This document shows positions 1 through 8,122 of a stretch of 57,766 nucleotides of DNA, piece by piece. The stretch covers positions 1 through 57,766 of the IMG/VR virus record IMGVR_UViG_3300043399_000632, one strand, 5' to 3'. Every line of letters begins with the position of its first letter. The stretch's first letter is position 1. This DNA is from a virus. The position numbers and the translations under genes are program-made. The notes beneath the pieces were generated by a model that was given only the letters and a program-made list of their open reading frames with translations, did not search any database and was not told the origin of the DNA.

Positions 1-139
1 ATCCTTTTAATTCTCGAACGCGACTATCGGTGTCTATGCAGACTAAGAGATAATCACCTAGAGATTTAGCGTAATTTAGTAGCTCAATGTGGCCTCGATG
101 GACCACATCAAATGTACCGTTAACTACTACTCGAATCAT
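1..139 (-). CDS. Cytidylyltransferase-like protein (HldE C-domain type), partial
   Basis: An ORF starts with ATG at 137-139 and runs leftward off the window, so only about 46 N-terminal residues are seen. It begins MIRVVVNGTFDVVHRGH, the GxFDxxHxGH nucleotide-binding signature of the cytidylyltransferase superfamily, which includes the ADP-heptose synthase domain of HldE, glycerol-3-phosphate cytidylyltransferase and TagD. The start lies 20 bases inside the end of the upstream HldD-like epimerase gene, so the two are probably translationally coupled. Next to an HldD-like epimerase, an HldE-type adenylyl/cytidylyltransferase for a heptose phosphate is the most likely role. The substrate cannot be fixed from this fragment. 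Confidence 0.8.
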   Translation of the reverse strand, partial: MIRVVVNGTFDVVHRGHIELLNYAKSLGDYLLVCIDTDSRVRELKG

Positions 140-905
140 TTAGTGTTTTAGTTAGCTTGGTCAAGTCTGCACAAGTGTATTTTTGGTACTGCGACTTAAT
201 ATGGTCGGGCATAGGAATATACTCGATAGTTGCATTATACTGCTTTGCGACTCGTTTCGCAACCTCTTCAAAGCTTTCTGGTTTCCCGGTACCGATGTTC
301 CAAACACCTGACTCTTTTACACTAAAGAACTTTTTATGATAATCAACCACAGTCTCAACTGGCACAAAGTCACGCAGGTATTGATCGGAGTTTTCAAACA
401 GCTTAATCACACCAGTCTCTTTCGCTTGGCGAGCAAATGTACTATGTGGGCTAGCTTGTCCAACTTTGTGATCTTCGTGAGGGCCGTACACGTTAAAATA
501 CCTAAAACCCTGAACTCTGATATTTTCAAACTTTTGACTTAGCACATGCCTGTCAAACAAATACTTGGACCATGCATACGGACTTTGTGGGCATTTTGGA
601 GCATCTTCTCTAAAATCTGTAGTTAACCCATACACACTAGCCGAACTTGCGTATTGTAAGTTAACACCGTTTAGTTGACATGCCATAAGCACCACACAGC
701 TAAAATCATGATTCTGCCTCATGATTGCGTCAGCATCACGCGCAGTGGTTGAGCTGTTTGCTCCCAAATGAATACACCAGTCTAGTCCTTCAAAATCGGG
801 AGGTTCTTCTCCCCATTCGTATAAACTCAGTTCGTGATCGTCCTTAAGAGCGTTGACCATGTTTTGGCCAATAAACCCTTTATATCCTGTGATTAGAATC
901 TTCAT
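120..905 (-). CDS. NAD-dependent sugar epimerase, HldD-like
   Basis: A 261-residue short-chain dehydrogenase/reductase-type sugar-nucleotide epimerase. It has an N-terminal Rossmann GYKGFIG motif (residues 7-13), an ANSSTT segment, a YASSASVYG segment with the catalytic Ser/Thr region (about 86-93), and the catalytic Y110-x3-K114 pair (YAWSK). The SSTT and YASSA segments resemble ADP-L-glycero-D-manno-heptose 6-epimerase (HldD), although it is shorter than HldD (about 310 residues) at the C-terminal substrate domain. Its start overlaps the cupin stop by 4 bases (ATGA), and its end overlaps the HldE-like start. Together these suggest phage-made or phage-diverted ADP-heptose or a related nucleotide sugar. 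GDP- or dTDP-sugar epimerases are alternatives. Confidence 0.8.
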   Translation of the reverse strand: MKILITGYKGFIGQNMVNALKDDHELSLYEWGEEPPDFEGLDWCIHLGANSSTTARDADAIMRQNHDFSCVVLMACQLNGVNLQYASSASVYGLTTDFREDAPKCPQSPYAWSKYLFDRHVLSQKFENIRVQGFRYFNVYGPHEDHKVGQASPHSTFARQAKETGVIKLFENSDQYLRDFVPVETVVDYHKKFFSVKESGVWNIGTGKPESFEEVAKRVAKQYNATIEYIPMPDHIKSQYQKYTCADLTKLTKTLNDSSSS

Positions 906-1258
906 TTCTGGCTATCTCCCGGCATAACTCGGTAGTTGTCTTCAACTGAATCCGGAGTACTCACTTCAATTAGTGTACCTTCTTCGACGCATATCACTTG
1001 GTGTGGCATTAGGGGTTTGTTATGCCAAACATCGCCTGGATTCAATTCTGCCTCATGAATTGATGCATCGGTTGTGTCAATGTATCGAACACTAAATTTA
1101 CCACTCAGTACGTACCACGTTTCATCCTTTTCAGAATGAAAGTGCATACTAAATTTTGATCCAGTATTAAACTTTAGCAGCTTGCCACAATACTTGTCAG
1201 TGGTTGCCCAAATTAATTCGTGCCCCCAACCCTTTTTTACAAACCCTTCTAGTCTCAT
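902..1258 (-). CDS. Cupin-domain sugar-modifying protein
   Basis: A 118-residue single-domain cupin. Cupin motif 1 is visible around HFHSEKDETWYVLSG (G/H-x-H-x(3-4)-E pattern), and motif 2 around NPGDVWHNKPLMPHQV. The family resembles the C-terminal cupin of mannose-6-phosphate isomerase/GDP-mannose pyrophosphorylase and other sugar-phosphate cupins. The role is likely metal-dependent isomerisation or binding of a sugar phosphate or nucleotide sugar. It sits in a tightly overlapping set with the epimerase and cytidylyltransferase downstream, which supports one sugar pathway. The exact reaction is not determinable. Confidence 0.7.
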   Translation of the reverse strand: MRLEGFVKKGWGHELIWATTDKYCGKLLKFNTGSKFSMHFHSEKDETWYVLSGKFSVRYIDTTDASIHEAELNPGDVWHNKPLMPHQVICVEEGTLIEVSTPDSVEDNYRVMPGDSQK

Positions 1259-1443
1259 TGCAAATTCTCCGTAAAACGATCGGTGAAAGCGTCTACGTAA
1301 CAGTTATATGTGTTGTCGGTCCCCAACTTGGTATAATGGACCCACAGTTTACTGTCTACAAATTCTACAGTAATTACTTGAAATTCTGAACCTTTTCCGT
1401 CGGTCCATTTACTTTTTATTTTTGGTATATTCTTCATATTCAT
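1255..1443 (-). CDS. Hypothetical small protein
   Basis: A 62-residue protein with no family I recognise. It is lysine-rich at the N-terminus and then has alternating beta-type segments (EFQVITVEFV, KLWVHYTKL). Two in-frame Met codons (1443 and 1437) could be the start. It overlaps the cupin start by 4 bases and the end of the preceding gene by 35 bases, consistent with a compact phage operon and coupled translation. Confidence 0.55.
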   Translation of the reverse strand: MNMKNIPKIKSKWTDGKGSEFQVITVEFVDSKLWVHYTKLGTDNTYNCYVDAFTDRFTENLQ

Positions 1444-1741
1444 ATCTCGTTAAATTTAGCAACATCTGGTAGTGCTCATATGCTTTGGCAACAGCGGGAT
1501 TCATTCTCCTAAGGTTTCGTTCAATTGCGAACTCTTTGGTAATCTCAATTATACTAGTCAAGTGATGTTCAGGCAACTTCATAGTATACAGCCGTTCTTC
1601 CTTGGCTTCAATATAGGCATCTAGTGCGTCGTTACTATAATGGAGGTAGTCTGCATAGTGCTGACGTCTTCGAGTATCGTAGGTTAGATCCGTAATGCCG
1701 TACGACCAAACAAAATCGTGTATATCTTTAGAGTCAATCAA
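1409..1741 (-). CDS. Hypothetical protein
   Basis: A protein of about 110 residues, mostly helical and charged, with no recognised domain. The longest open frame begins with TTG at 1747, immediately next to an AAAGGAG ribosome site. A second TTG at 1741 has a normal spacing of about 6 bases and is the better start (LIDSKDIHDF). There is no upstream ATG. It overlaps the zinc-finger gene upstream and the 62-residue gene downstream, so it belongs to the same leftward operon. Confidence 0.5.
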   Translation of the reverse strand: MIDSKDIHDFVWSYGITDLTYDTRRRQHYADYLHYSNDALDAYIEAKEERLYTMKLPEHHLTSIIEITKEFAIERNLRRMNPAVAKAYEHYQMLLNLTRYEYEEYTKNKK

Positions 1742-2429
1742 TTTCAACTCCTTTGAGGATTTCTTTGACTAGAGCAACATCAGCCGGCAGTTCTTTAAAC
1801 CGTTTAAGCCAATAGGGTAAATCAAATGCTGGAGCGATTAGATTTAGTTGTTCATCATTCATGTTCTGTATCATTGTTTTACCGGAAGTACTGTTTAATA
1901 CAACCCACAATGAAATTCGTCCGTTGAGTATGTCGTGTACTGCCCTATTTGGACTTACGTATTTAAAATAGTGAGCGAACGGTGCAGAATTATCGTCTGC
2001 CCATTCCATCATTGTTGCTAGCGTTCTCTGTACAGCAGCTTCAACTGGTTCAGTTTTTAGCATCTCATAGAGATACTTTTCGTATAGCGCATCTCTACAC
2101 CAATGATCGAGCTTTACTCCACTTTTGATCACGTAGTCAACAAATTTATCAGGATAGATGGGTTTGGCGTTGTTAATAAAACTACCAAATTTCACAAACG
2201 CATTGTAATAGCTGCTATTCGCAAAATCGTCGTAGGTCTTGGGTTTGTTGGAGTTTTGTGTCAATTGCCAAAAACGGTTGAATGCAAGAAACCCTGCCTG
2301 TACACGTTTTTCGTCTTTTTGTAAGGCACGGCGCTTGCGTTCACACATGTGACTCACGAGTGTCTTCTGCTTCATGAAGCTTTTGCCGCAATGAACACAT
2401 TTATGCGGTTGTTCAACTAGAGCAATCAT
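1734..2429 (-). CDS. Protein with N-terminal C2H2-type zinc finger
   Basis: A 231-residue protein. Residues about 10-29 form CVHCGKSFMKQKTLVSHMC, a C-x2-C...H-x-C finger of C2H2/C2HC type that probably binds nucleic acid. The rest is helical and unfamiliar. Its start overlaps the 73-residue gene by 4 bases. A phage regulator or a DNA-replication accessory is plausible from the finger and from its place in an early-type operon beside a possible clamp-loader gene, but function is inference only. Confidence 0.55.
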   Translation of the reverse strand: MIALVEQPHKCVHCGKSFMKQKTLVSHMCERKRRALQKDEKRVQAGFLAFNRFWQLTQNSNKPKTYDDFANSSYYNAFVKFGSFINNAKPIYPDKFVDYVIKSGVKLDHWCRDALYEKYLYEMLKTEPVEAAVQRTLATMMEWADDNSAPFAHYFKYVSPNRAVHDILNGRISLWVVLNSTSGKTMIQNMNDEQLNLIAPAFDLPYWLKRFKELPADVALVKEILKGVEID

Positions 2430-2647
2430 TTGTTATCTTCGTATGTTTTAACCATGGTATACAGTGGATCGCTTTTAATAATCAACAACCGCTTGGGGTA
2501 ACGAATTGCAATCTTGCTTGTATCTAAGTAGAGTTTTCCATTTTCGATCCTAGTTACGGTATGAAATGACAAATATCCATCCCCAGCAGCTCTAACAATT
2601 TCGCACCCCACATGAAACACATTTCCTCGGATATCTCTAATGCTCAC
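2426..2647 (-). CDS. Hypothetical small beta-rich protein
   Basis: A 73-residue protein beginning with GTG at 2645-2647, four bases into the end of the upstream gene (GTGA overlap). It has a basic beta-strand pattern (GNVFHVGCEIVRA, KLYLDTSKIAIRY) like small SH3-like or OB-like nucleic-acid-binding proteins, but no family is recognised. Overlaps on both sides imply coupled expression. Confidence 0.5.
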   Translation of the reverse strand: MSIRDIRGNVFHVGCEIVRAAGDGYLSFHTVTRIENGKLYLDTSKIAIRYPKRLLIIKSDPLYTMVKTYEDNK

Positions 2648-3108
2648 AAGTATTCCTTTCGTTGCGTCTTATCAAATCCCATGTCGTCAAGTAGTTCATT
2701 GATCTCGGCTTTAGTCATTAGATTTGCTAGGAGCCTGATATCTTCGGCCTTGTAAGACGGGTGAAGTTCTTCAAGTAGCTTTGCTATCTTTGGTGCTTTG
2801 CTTTCCTTATTTTCAAACTTTAAGTAGGAGTGAAAGCAGTTCACTCCTACTCCCGTTGCTGCTAGCAATTTCCACAGCAATGCTTTATGATTTTTACTCA
2901 AATCCCAATGATTTTTATTAACTAACTCATTGGTCATTTCGATAAACCACTCAGTTGTGTCACGATCGCCTTTAACATTACTGGCAAATTTCATAAGAAC
3001 AAAAGGTGCTAGAGCCTTTTGTTCTTCAGGAGTTAGTTTGTCATAAAAATCGTACTGCTTCTTATCAATTGCGTTTAACGCTCGTTTTAAATCAACTTGT
3101 ACAGCCAT
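2644..3108 (-). CDS. Possible clamp-loader small subunit (gp62-like)
   Basis: A 154-residue helical protein. Its layout resembles the gp62 small subunit of the T4-type sliding-clamp loader in other marine T4-like phages: a central segment around TNELVNKNHWDLSK, then HSYLKFENKESKAPK, then a C-terminal helical pair (AEDIRLLANLMTKAEINELL). Gp62 pairs with the gp44 ATPase to load gp45. Neither partner is in the window. This is the first gene of the leftward operon, just downstream of a sigma70-like promoter at 3126-3154. The call is tentative; a profile comparison with gp62 would settle it. Confidence 0.4.
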   Translation of the reverse strand: MAVQVDLKRALNAIDKKQYDFYDKLTPEEQKALAPFVLMKFASNVKGDRDTTEWFIEMTNELVNKNHWDLSKNHKALLWKLLAATGVGVNCFHSYLKFENKESKAPKIAKLLEELHPSYKAEDIRLLANLMTKAEINELLDDMGFDKTQRKEYL

Positions 3109-3125
3109 AATATTCCTATAGTATA

Positions 3126-3154
3126 ATTATAACACAACTGTGAATTTATCACAA
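3126..3154 (-). promoter_or_regulatory. sigma70-type promoter for the leftward operon 1-3108
   Basis: On the minus strand there is TTGTGA (3149-3154), a spacer of exactly 17 bases, and TATAAT (3126-3131), ending 17 bases before the start codon of the possible gp62 gene. The -10 is a perfect consensus and the -35 matches at 4 of 6. A perfect TGTGA-N5-TCACA palindrome (3139-3153) spans the spacer and part of the -35, so repressor binding is possible. Confidence 0.7.
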
Positions 3155-3161
3155 ATAGACA

Positions 3162-3665
3162 TTACCAACAACGAGTGTAATCAACCGTTTCGCATTGCCT
3201 ACTCACTTCTTTAACAAAGTATGCGCACTGGGGTTTTGGGCCAGCATGTAATGGCGTACAAAGCAATCTGCCCGGACGCAATTTCGGGAAATACCATTTA
3301 ACGTCTTGATACACATCAATAATATCAATGTCTAAGAAATCAGGTCTGAAACTAGAAAGCGGGTTAAAACAGAATGTTTTAAACCCTCGATCATTTAGAC
3401 TAGTCAATGGAAGTACCTCCATATCTGCCGCAGTCGGGTCACCTACAATAGCGCACCAATCCAGAGGCATAGTTAGCTCGTGTGGTCCAATTTTTAGAAC
3501 AACTGCGGGCGCAGTGAAGCTTTCTAAAAAAATCAGCGGGATGAAAAAATGATCTGGATTTTGGTTATCGCTGTTATCTAACACAGCAAATCTCAAATCA
3601 TCGTCAATTATTTCCGGAAGTTCGTTTAGGTAAATTGTTTTATTTTCTAATGATAATATCTGCAT
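3162..3665 (-). CDS. Conserved hypothetical protein downstream of uvsW
   Basis: A 167-residue acidic protein with no catalytic motif I recognise. It has several Cys residues near the end (RQCETVDYTRCW) and aromatic and proline-rich strands. It starts 2 bases after the UvsW stop, so it is the last gene of the gp32-UvsW operon. No terminator separates it from the promoter at 3126-3154. Proteins like this accompany uvsW in other marine T4-like phages as far as I recall; the function is unknown. Confidence 0.55.
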   Translation of the reverse strand: MQILSLENKTIYLNELPEIIDDDLRFAVLDNSDNQNPDHFFIPLIFLESFTAPAVVLKIGPHELTMPLDWCAIVGDPTAADMEVLPLTSLNDRGFKTFCFNPLSSFRPDFLDIDIIDVYQDVKWYFPKLRPGRLLCTPLHAGPKPQCAYFVKEVSRQCETVDYTRCW

Positions 3666-3667
3666 TT

Positions 3668-5134
3668 TTAATATTTGACCTTTTGAACTTCAAATGGGTA
3701 TTTGGCATCCTTATAGTATCGCTTTCTTTCAGTGAGATGCCGCTTGGCATACTTGGTGCTTGCGGTAACGTCCCATACTTGCACAAAGTCTTTGTCATCT
3801 GCTTTACGAATACCACGACCGATACTTTGTATCACTCGAACAAAACTCTTTCCCGGCTCAATTAGAACGAGGTTAAAAATTCTAGGGATGTTAATGCCCA
3901 CTGCTGCTACACCGTATGTTGCGACAATAATCTTATTGGTTGCTGTTCGAACTTCGTCATACTCTTCTTTACGATCTTTGGTTTTTACAGCACCTGAAAT
4001 AAACGCAACTTCTTCGTCAAGTTGCTCATTTAGAAAATTCTGAATAAAATTTCCACTCTCAATTCTATCTACCAATACCAAAGTATTTCCACTTTCAGAA
4101 ATAGTCTTAATTAGATTGGAGATATATGTCATACGTGTGCTATCAGTAACCAAATACTTGAGTTCTTCAGCGTAGCCTTTGAATTCTTTCCATTCCGCCG
4201 TTTGGATAACATTTACATGGCAAGCACTTAACACGCCCTTCTCTTGTAGCTCATGAGCAGCGACTCGGTGAACAACTTCACCCAAGCTTGCTTTTAGGCT
4301 TTGGAATTCGTGATCTGCTTTGGGCACGGTGCCAGTCAATCCCCAACGAATGGGTGCGTTGGCCAAATTCTGTGTAAGCAGTTTCTTGAGAACATCGGCT
4401 TTGGCCATGTGAACTTCGTCAACCATCACACATTGAACATCATCTAGCAACTCTGCCAAAGACAGTACCTCTTCATCGTTTTTAGACTTCTTATCTAAAA
4501 TGTTCAGGCTTTGCCAAGTACAGATAGTATGTGTTTTGCCAATATCCTTTCGGTCGCCGTAGTAAACTCCGACATCAAGGCCGCAGTTAATAAAATCCTC
4601 CTCTGTTTGTTCGACAAGACTTTTATTCGGGACAATAGTGACTGTTCTACCATATTTTTCACAAATTTTTGCTAAGGTTGCTGTTGTAATTGTTTTGCCA
4701 AAGCCAGTGGCAATCTCTTGAATACATTGCGGGTTTTCTAAAAACTTGTTAACTACTTCGACTTGGTCGTCACGCAGCCTAATTGGATGACCGGCAAATC
4801 TATGACCAGATGGCCAACATTTTTCACCCCAGAACTCTTCAGTAATAGAGGCAAATGACAAGTCTGTTGGGTTGCGATTATCCTCTAGTTCAATGTAATA
4901 GTTTTGAGCCTCAAGGTACTCCAGGACTTGCGGCAGCATACTTAGATATGTGGTTCCGCCAAGTCCGAAAAAGCTAATGGTGCCGTCCCAACGGCCTAGC
5001 TTGTATGCTGGCTTATATCTTGCTGACGGATCCTCGTACTTAAACTTCTTAACAAGGGCTTTTCTAGTGTCCAAGTCTAGACCGGATATTTTTACATTCA
5101 CTTCGTCTTGAATAATAACTTTACAAGTTGTCAA
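3668..5134 (-). CDS. uvsW: UvsW RNA-DNA and DNA-DNA helicase
   Basis: A 488-residue superfamily 2 helicase. It has Walker A ATGFGKT (residues 142-148), a DEVH box (239-242), motif III-like LTGT (267-270) and motif VI QSIGRGIRK (436-444), with an N-terminal domain of about 115 residues before the helicase core. In T4, UvsW unwinds R-loops and remodels forks, switching off origin-dependent replication late in infection. Length and motif order fit the family (T4 protein about 500 residues). The start is TTG, forming a TTGA overlap with the stop of the upstream gene. No later Met preserves the N-terminal domain, so this unusual start is probably real and may lower expression. Confidence 0.93.
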   Translation of the reverse strand: MTTCKVIIQDEVNVKISGLDLDTRKALVKKFKYEDPSARYKPAYKLGRWDGTISFFGLGGTTYLSMLPQVLEYLEAQNYYIELEDNRNPTDLSFASITEEFWGEKCWPSGHRFAGHPIRLRDDQVEVVNKFLENPQCIQEIATGFGKTITTATLAKICEKYGRTVTIVPNKSLVEQTEEDFINCGLDVGVYYGDRKDIGKTHTICTWQSLNILDKKSKNDEEVLSLAELLDDVQCVMVDEVHMAKADVLKKLLTQNLANAPIRWGLTGTVPKADHEFQSLKASLGEVVHRVAAHELQEKGVLSACHVNVIQTAEWKEFKGYAEELKYLVTDSTRMTYISNLIKTISESGNTLVLVDRIESGNFIQNFLNEQLDEEVAFISGAVKTKDRKEEYDEVRTATNKIIVATYGVAAVGINIPRIFNLVLIEPGKSFVRVIQSIGRGIRKADDKDFVQVWDVTASTKYAKRHLTERKRYYKDAKYPFEVQKVKY

Positions 5135-6327
5135 AACATTTGTCCTTTCGGGTAATAATAGATTACATTTCTATGATTGTTTACAAAATTCCTAGTCACA
5201 TAGTGTGTTGGGTTTCTACCAAATGATATGACTACTTTAAAATCTATTTTAGATTTAATCAGAGGTTTCGGTAAAGTAACACTAATAATAACTGCTCGCG
5301 TGTTACTTGTAACTGGCGAGTTTAATTGATTCTCTCTCACATACTCATTAAAATCTGCTCCAGATGCTTTTGGCAACCTAAATTGAACTGAAATTTCTGA
5401 AGACTCGACTCCGGACTCTAATAAGAATGCATGGATCTGTTTTAGAGTTTTTAACTCAGATCCTCCCGGAATTATAAACAATGCTGGTTGCAAATATTGT
5501 ACTATATGTGTTAAACATTGTACAGGATTTTCTAAACTGTTAATGTGAAAGTGATCTTCTGATGATTCAAGCATCATTCGAGTAATCGGATCAGCCTGGG
5601 ATTTTTTAAGTTGAGAACTGACGATATCATCCCACACAGTGATTCCACGCTCTCTTGCTTCAAATAGCGCTGGCAACAGCTGATCACTACTCAAAGGAGG
5701 AACTGATGGGTGGGCATTTTTATAAATGTAGTGCCCATTTTCATATGCCACAATGGGCACTATTTCCGAAATTGAATCTGAGTTTTTACAAATTGAATCA
5801 ACATAAGTTGCGTACTCGCTAAACTCAGCGTCGGCTTCAAATCCAGAACGTTTTTGCAGCGTTGATAAGAACAGTATCGACTGTTCTGTTAAAGCAAACA
5901 TCCAAGATGTTGATTCTGGATCCCATACTGGATTGCCGATTGTTTTTCTGTTAAGTCTAATCTCATCAACTAGTGCTTGATCAAACGGGAATTGGGCGCG
6001 AATTGATCTAGGAACACCTAACGCATGTGGAACATCTACTACTGAAATTTGTTTGTTCACTACTGATTTCCTAATAGGTAATTTGTAGTCAGGAGTTTCG
6101 GTAATATCCTTAATACTTTGAAGATTATAGTGCTCTACCAGTCTCGTAGCATATCGATTTACAATCTTCAAAGCTAGATCGCACTGTTTTTCAGTGTACC
6201 CAACACCCCGAAACGTTTGCTCTGCAAGGCTGTCCACAATCTTTAAATCAAAACTGTGAACTTTGCAGACTCGGTTAGTTGAACTGAAGATGGATAGGGA
6301 AATAATTACGTCTTCAATGTAGATCAT
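5131..6327 (-). CDS. UvsW-adjacent protein with HARP-like domain
   Basis: A 398-residue protein. Residues about 108-160 (with QFPFDQALVDEIR and WDPESTSWMFAL) resemble the HARP domain that precedes SMARCAL1-type annealing helicases and is structurally related to the UvsW N-domain. The C-terminal part, about 270-398, has an alternating strand/helix pattern like a helicase second RecA lobe (LFIIPGGSELKTL, RAVIISV, DFKVVISFGR). No Walker A or DExH box is visible. It could therefore be a helicase-derived, non-catalytic DNA-binding partner of UvsW. It overlaps uvsW by 4 bases. Function is inference. Confidence 0.6.
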   Translation of the reverse strand: MIYIEDVIISLSIFSSTNRVCKVHSFDLKIVDSLAEQTFRGVGYTEKQCDLALKIVNRYATRLVEHYNLQSIKDITETPDYKLPIRKSVVNKQISVVDVPHALGVPRSIRAQFPFDQALVDEIRLNRKTIGNPVWDPESTSWMFALTEQSILFLSTLQKRSGFEADAEFSEYATYVDSICKNSDSISEIVPIVAYENGHYIYKNAHPSVPPLSSDQLLPALFEARERGITVWDDIVSSQLKKSQADPITRMMLESSEDHFHINSLENPVQCLTHIVQYLQPALFIIPGGSELKTLKQIHAFLLESGVESSEISVQFRLPKASGADFNEYVRENQLNSPVTSNTRAVIISVTLPKPLIKSKIDFKVVISFGRNPTHYVTRNFVNNHRNVIYYYPKGQMF

Positions 6328-6330
6328 ATC

Positions 6331-6786
6331 TTATAATGTAACATCATCCATACCGGCAACCCTAAGTTTAATAATGTTATTAATCTGGTAGCCTTTGATA
6401 TCTAAACTCTTAATAATGCCCAACCATTGATTGCGCAGCATTGCGAACTCGTTGATAATTTTTTCCATGTCAACAACGTCTGCTTCGCCGTCCACATATT
6501 TTTCAACGTCTCGACTACTTAACGCTCTCTGATAGTTTTCCAAATACTTCTTAAAAGCCTTACTCCGGATGCGCCTAAGTTCAATATTCAAGTATTCAAG
6601 AATTGCTTCAATTTCTTGAAGTTGATTAAACCTGTGTTCTACGATTCCAGGCAAAGAAGCCGAAGCCTTTTCAATGTTACCATATATTTTAGCTTCGGCT
6701 TTTGCTAAGTCTAGCTCTTTATAAAAGTATTCTATACAGTCTGGCAAATGAACAATATCTTTGCTAACTTTAGAATACCATGACAT
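6331..6786 (-). CDS. uvsY: UvsY recombination mediator
   Basis: A 151-residue helical protein whose pattern matches T4 UvsY (137 residues): a helical N-terminus, a basic middle (ELRRIRSKAFKKYL), an acidic turn, and a C-terminal helix pair ending near GYQINNIIKLRVAG. UvsY displaces gp32 and loads UvsX on single-stranded DNA. The gene lies between uvsX and uvsW and next to gp32, exactly the set of partners it acts with. It starts 1 base after the acidic-protein gene ends. Confidence 0.75.
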   Translation of the reverse strand: MSWYSKVSKDIVHLPDCIEYFYKELDLAKAEAKIYGNIEKASASLPGIVEHRFNQLQEIEAILEYLNIELRRIRSKAFKKYLENYQRALSSRDVEKYVDGEADVVDMEKIINEFAMLRNQWLGIIKSLDIKGYQINNIIKLRVAGMDDVTL

Positions 6787-7038
6787 TTAGTAGTCCTCGT
6801 CGTCGTCTAGATCTTCTTCTTCCTCGTCTTGTTCTGCTTCATCGTTGTATTCATCCAATACAATACCAATTGCTTCATCCAAGTGTGGATCATATCCAAG
6901 AAGACCTTCTAGCACCGGAGCGTCAACATCGTTACTTACTAAAAAGTCAACGTACTGTGTAGCAGCAGCGTCTCGATTTTTTTCGGGAATGTAGTCTTTA
7001 AACGTATCCCAAATTTCAATAATTAGACTTTCATCCAT
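6787..7038 (-). CDS. Acidic-tailed hypothetical protein between uvsX and uvsY
   Basis: An 83-residue protein with a helical N-terminus (MDESLIIEIWDTFKDYIP) and an extremely acidic C-terminal tail of about 17 residues made mostly of Asp and Glu. An AGGAG ribosome site precedes the ATG. It sits between uvsX and uvsY with gaps of 1-5 bases. The acidic tail recalls the C-terminus of single-strand-binding proteins and DNA mimics, so a role in modulating recombination proteins is possible, but there is no direct evidence. Confidence 0.65.
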   Translation of the reverse strand: MDESLIIEIWDTFKDYIPEKNRDAAATQYVDFLVSNDVDAPVLEGLLGYDPHLDEAIGIVLDEYNDEAEQDEEEEDLDDDEDY

Positions 7039-7043
7039 TTAAT

Positions 7044-8120
7044 TTACTCCTGGTTAACACTAGCGTCTTCAGTGCTATCGTGCAGTGGAGTTGAACTGGC
7101 AATTTTGTTATGGAATTCTGACATAACTAAATCTAAAATACCGTTGATGTTTTTATTCCATTCTTTTCTAAAATACTTGTGAATTTCACCATTTAAATCA
7201 GTGTATGCGTATCGGTTACCTTCTTTAATTAAAATTTTGTGTTTTTCAAAAAGCTCAAACAGACCAGAATACGGGTTTAGGCCGGAATCGTACGGGATAT
7301 AAAGTTCAATGTCTTCAAAGGGTTTAGAGTAACGTGTTTTCAACACTTTACACCCACTTCTAATACCCAAAACTGAAGAAACTTTATTACCGTCCTCGTC
7401 TTCCTTTAGCTTTAATTTTTTCATCCCAATTAAAATGCTACTAGCATAAATGAATCCAGCGCCTCCGCTAACAATCGGGTCTGGGTTATACGGGTCCTGT
7501 GACGCATATGAATGATTCGTTGCCACTAGACCGATATTTAAATTGCCAAACATGTTAACACAATTGGTGACGAGTGCTTTCAATGCCTTCGGTTTTCTGC
7601 CAAAATCGCCTTTTGATACATCGCCAGAATTAAATTGGTCAGTTTGAGTAGGGACCATGGCCATTCCCAAACTGTCAATTACAAACAGTACTTTTGGGCG
7701 TTCATCGTCTGGGAGCAGCTTATACTCACTAACGAACTCAGAAATAACTTTCCCAATGTCATCAATCATTGCCATGCTTAATTTTAGCAATTTTTCAGGA
7801 GAAGTGTCAACACCTAGTGCTTTAAGCCACGATTCATCCAACGCATTTTCAGTGTCTATGAGTACTACAAAAATACCCATGCCTTGTGCGTGTTTTACTA
7901 TATTCCCCGATGATAAGTAAGATTTGCCGCTGCCACTCTCACCTGAAAACACAGTAACTTTGCCTAACGGCACCCCTTTAAAAAAATCACCAGAAATTAG
8001 AAAATTTAGTCCGTATGATCCTGTCGAAACCCAGTCGACAGGATCATTAAAACCAATGCCCAGTCCCTCGATTGATTTTGTAATTGATTTTCTGAATTTG
8101 CTCAAATCAAATGGTTTCAC
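7044..8120 (-). CDS. uvsX: UvsX RecA-like recombinase
   Basis: A 358-residue RecA/Rad51-family strand-exchange protein. Walker A is GESGSGKS (residues 60-67) and Walker B is VLFVIDS (144-150). A loop-like GDVSKGDFGRKPKALK segment and NHSYASQDPYNPDP follow. It catalyses homologous pairing on gp32-coated DNA with UvsY. Length is close to T4 UvsX (about 390). The start is GTG, with an AAAGGAAT ribosome site that lies inside the last codons of the upstream homing-endonuclease gene, so the two genes are only 2 bases apart. Confidence 0.95.
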   Translation of the reverse strand: MKPFDLSKFRKSITKSIEGLGIGFNDPVDWVSTGSYGLNFLISGDFFKGVPLGKVTVFSGESGSGKSYLSSGNIVKHAQGMGIFVVLIDTENALDESWLKALGVDTSPEKLLKLSMAMIDDIGKVISEFVSEYKLLPDDERPKVLFVIDSLGMAMVPTQTDQFNSGDVSKGDFGRKPKALKALVTNCVNMFGNLNIGLVATNHSYASQDPYNPDPIVSGGAGFIYASSILIGMKKLKLKEDEDGNKVSSVLGIRSGCKVLKTRYSKPFEDIELYIPYDSGLNPYSGLFELFEKHKILIKEGNRYAYTDLNGEIHKYFRKEWNKNINGILDLVMSEFHNKIASSTPLHDSTEDASVNQE

Positions 8121-8122
8121 GT

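Noticed and set aside
2644-3108. gp59 helicase loader
   Set aside because: Too short (154 versus about 217 residues) and the segment order fits gp62 better, though even that is tentative.
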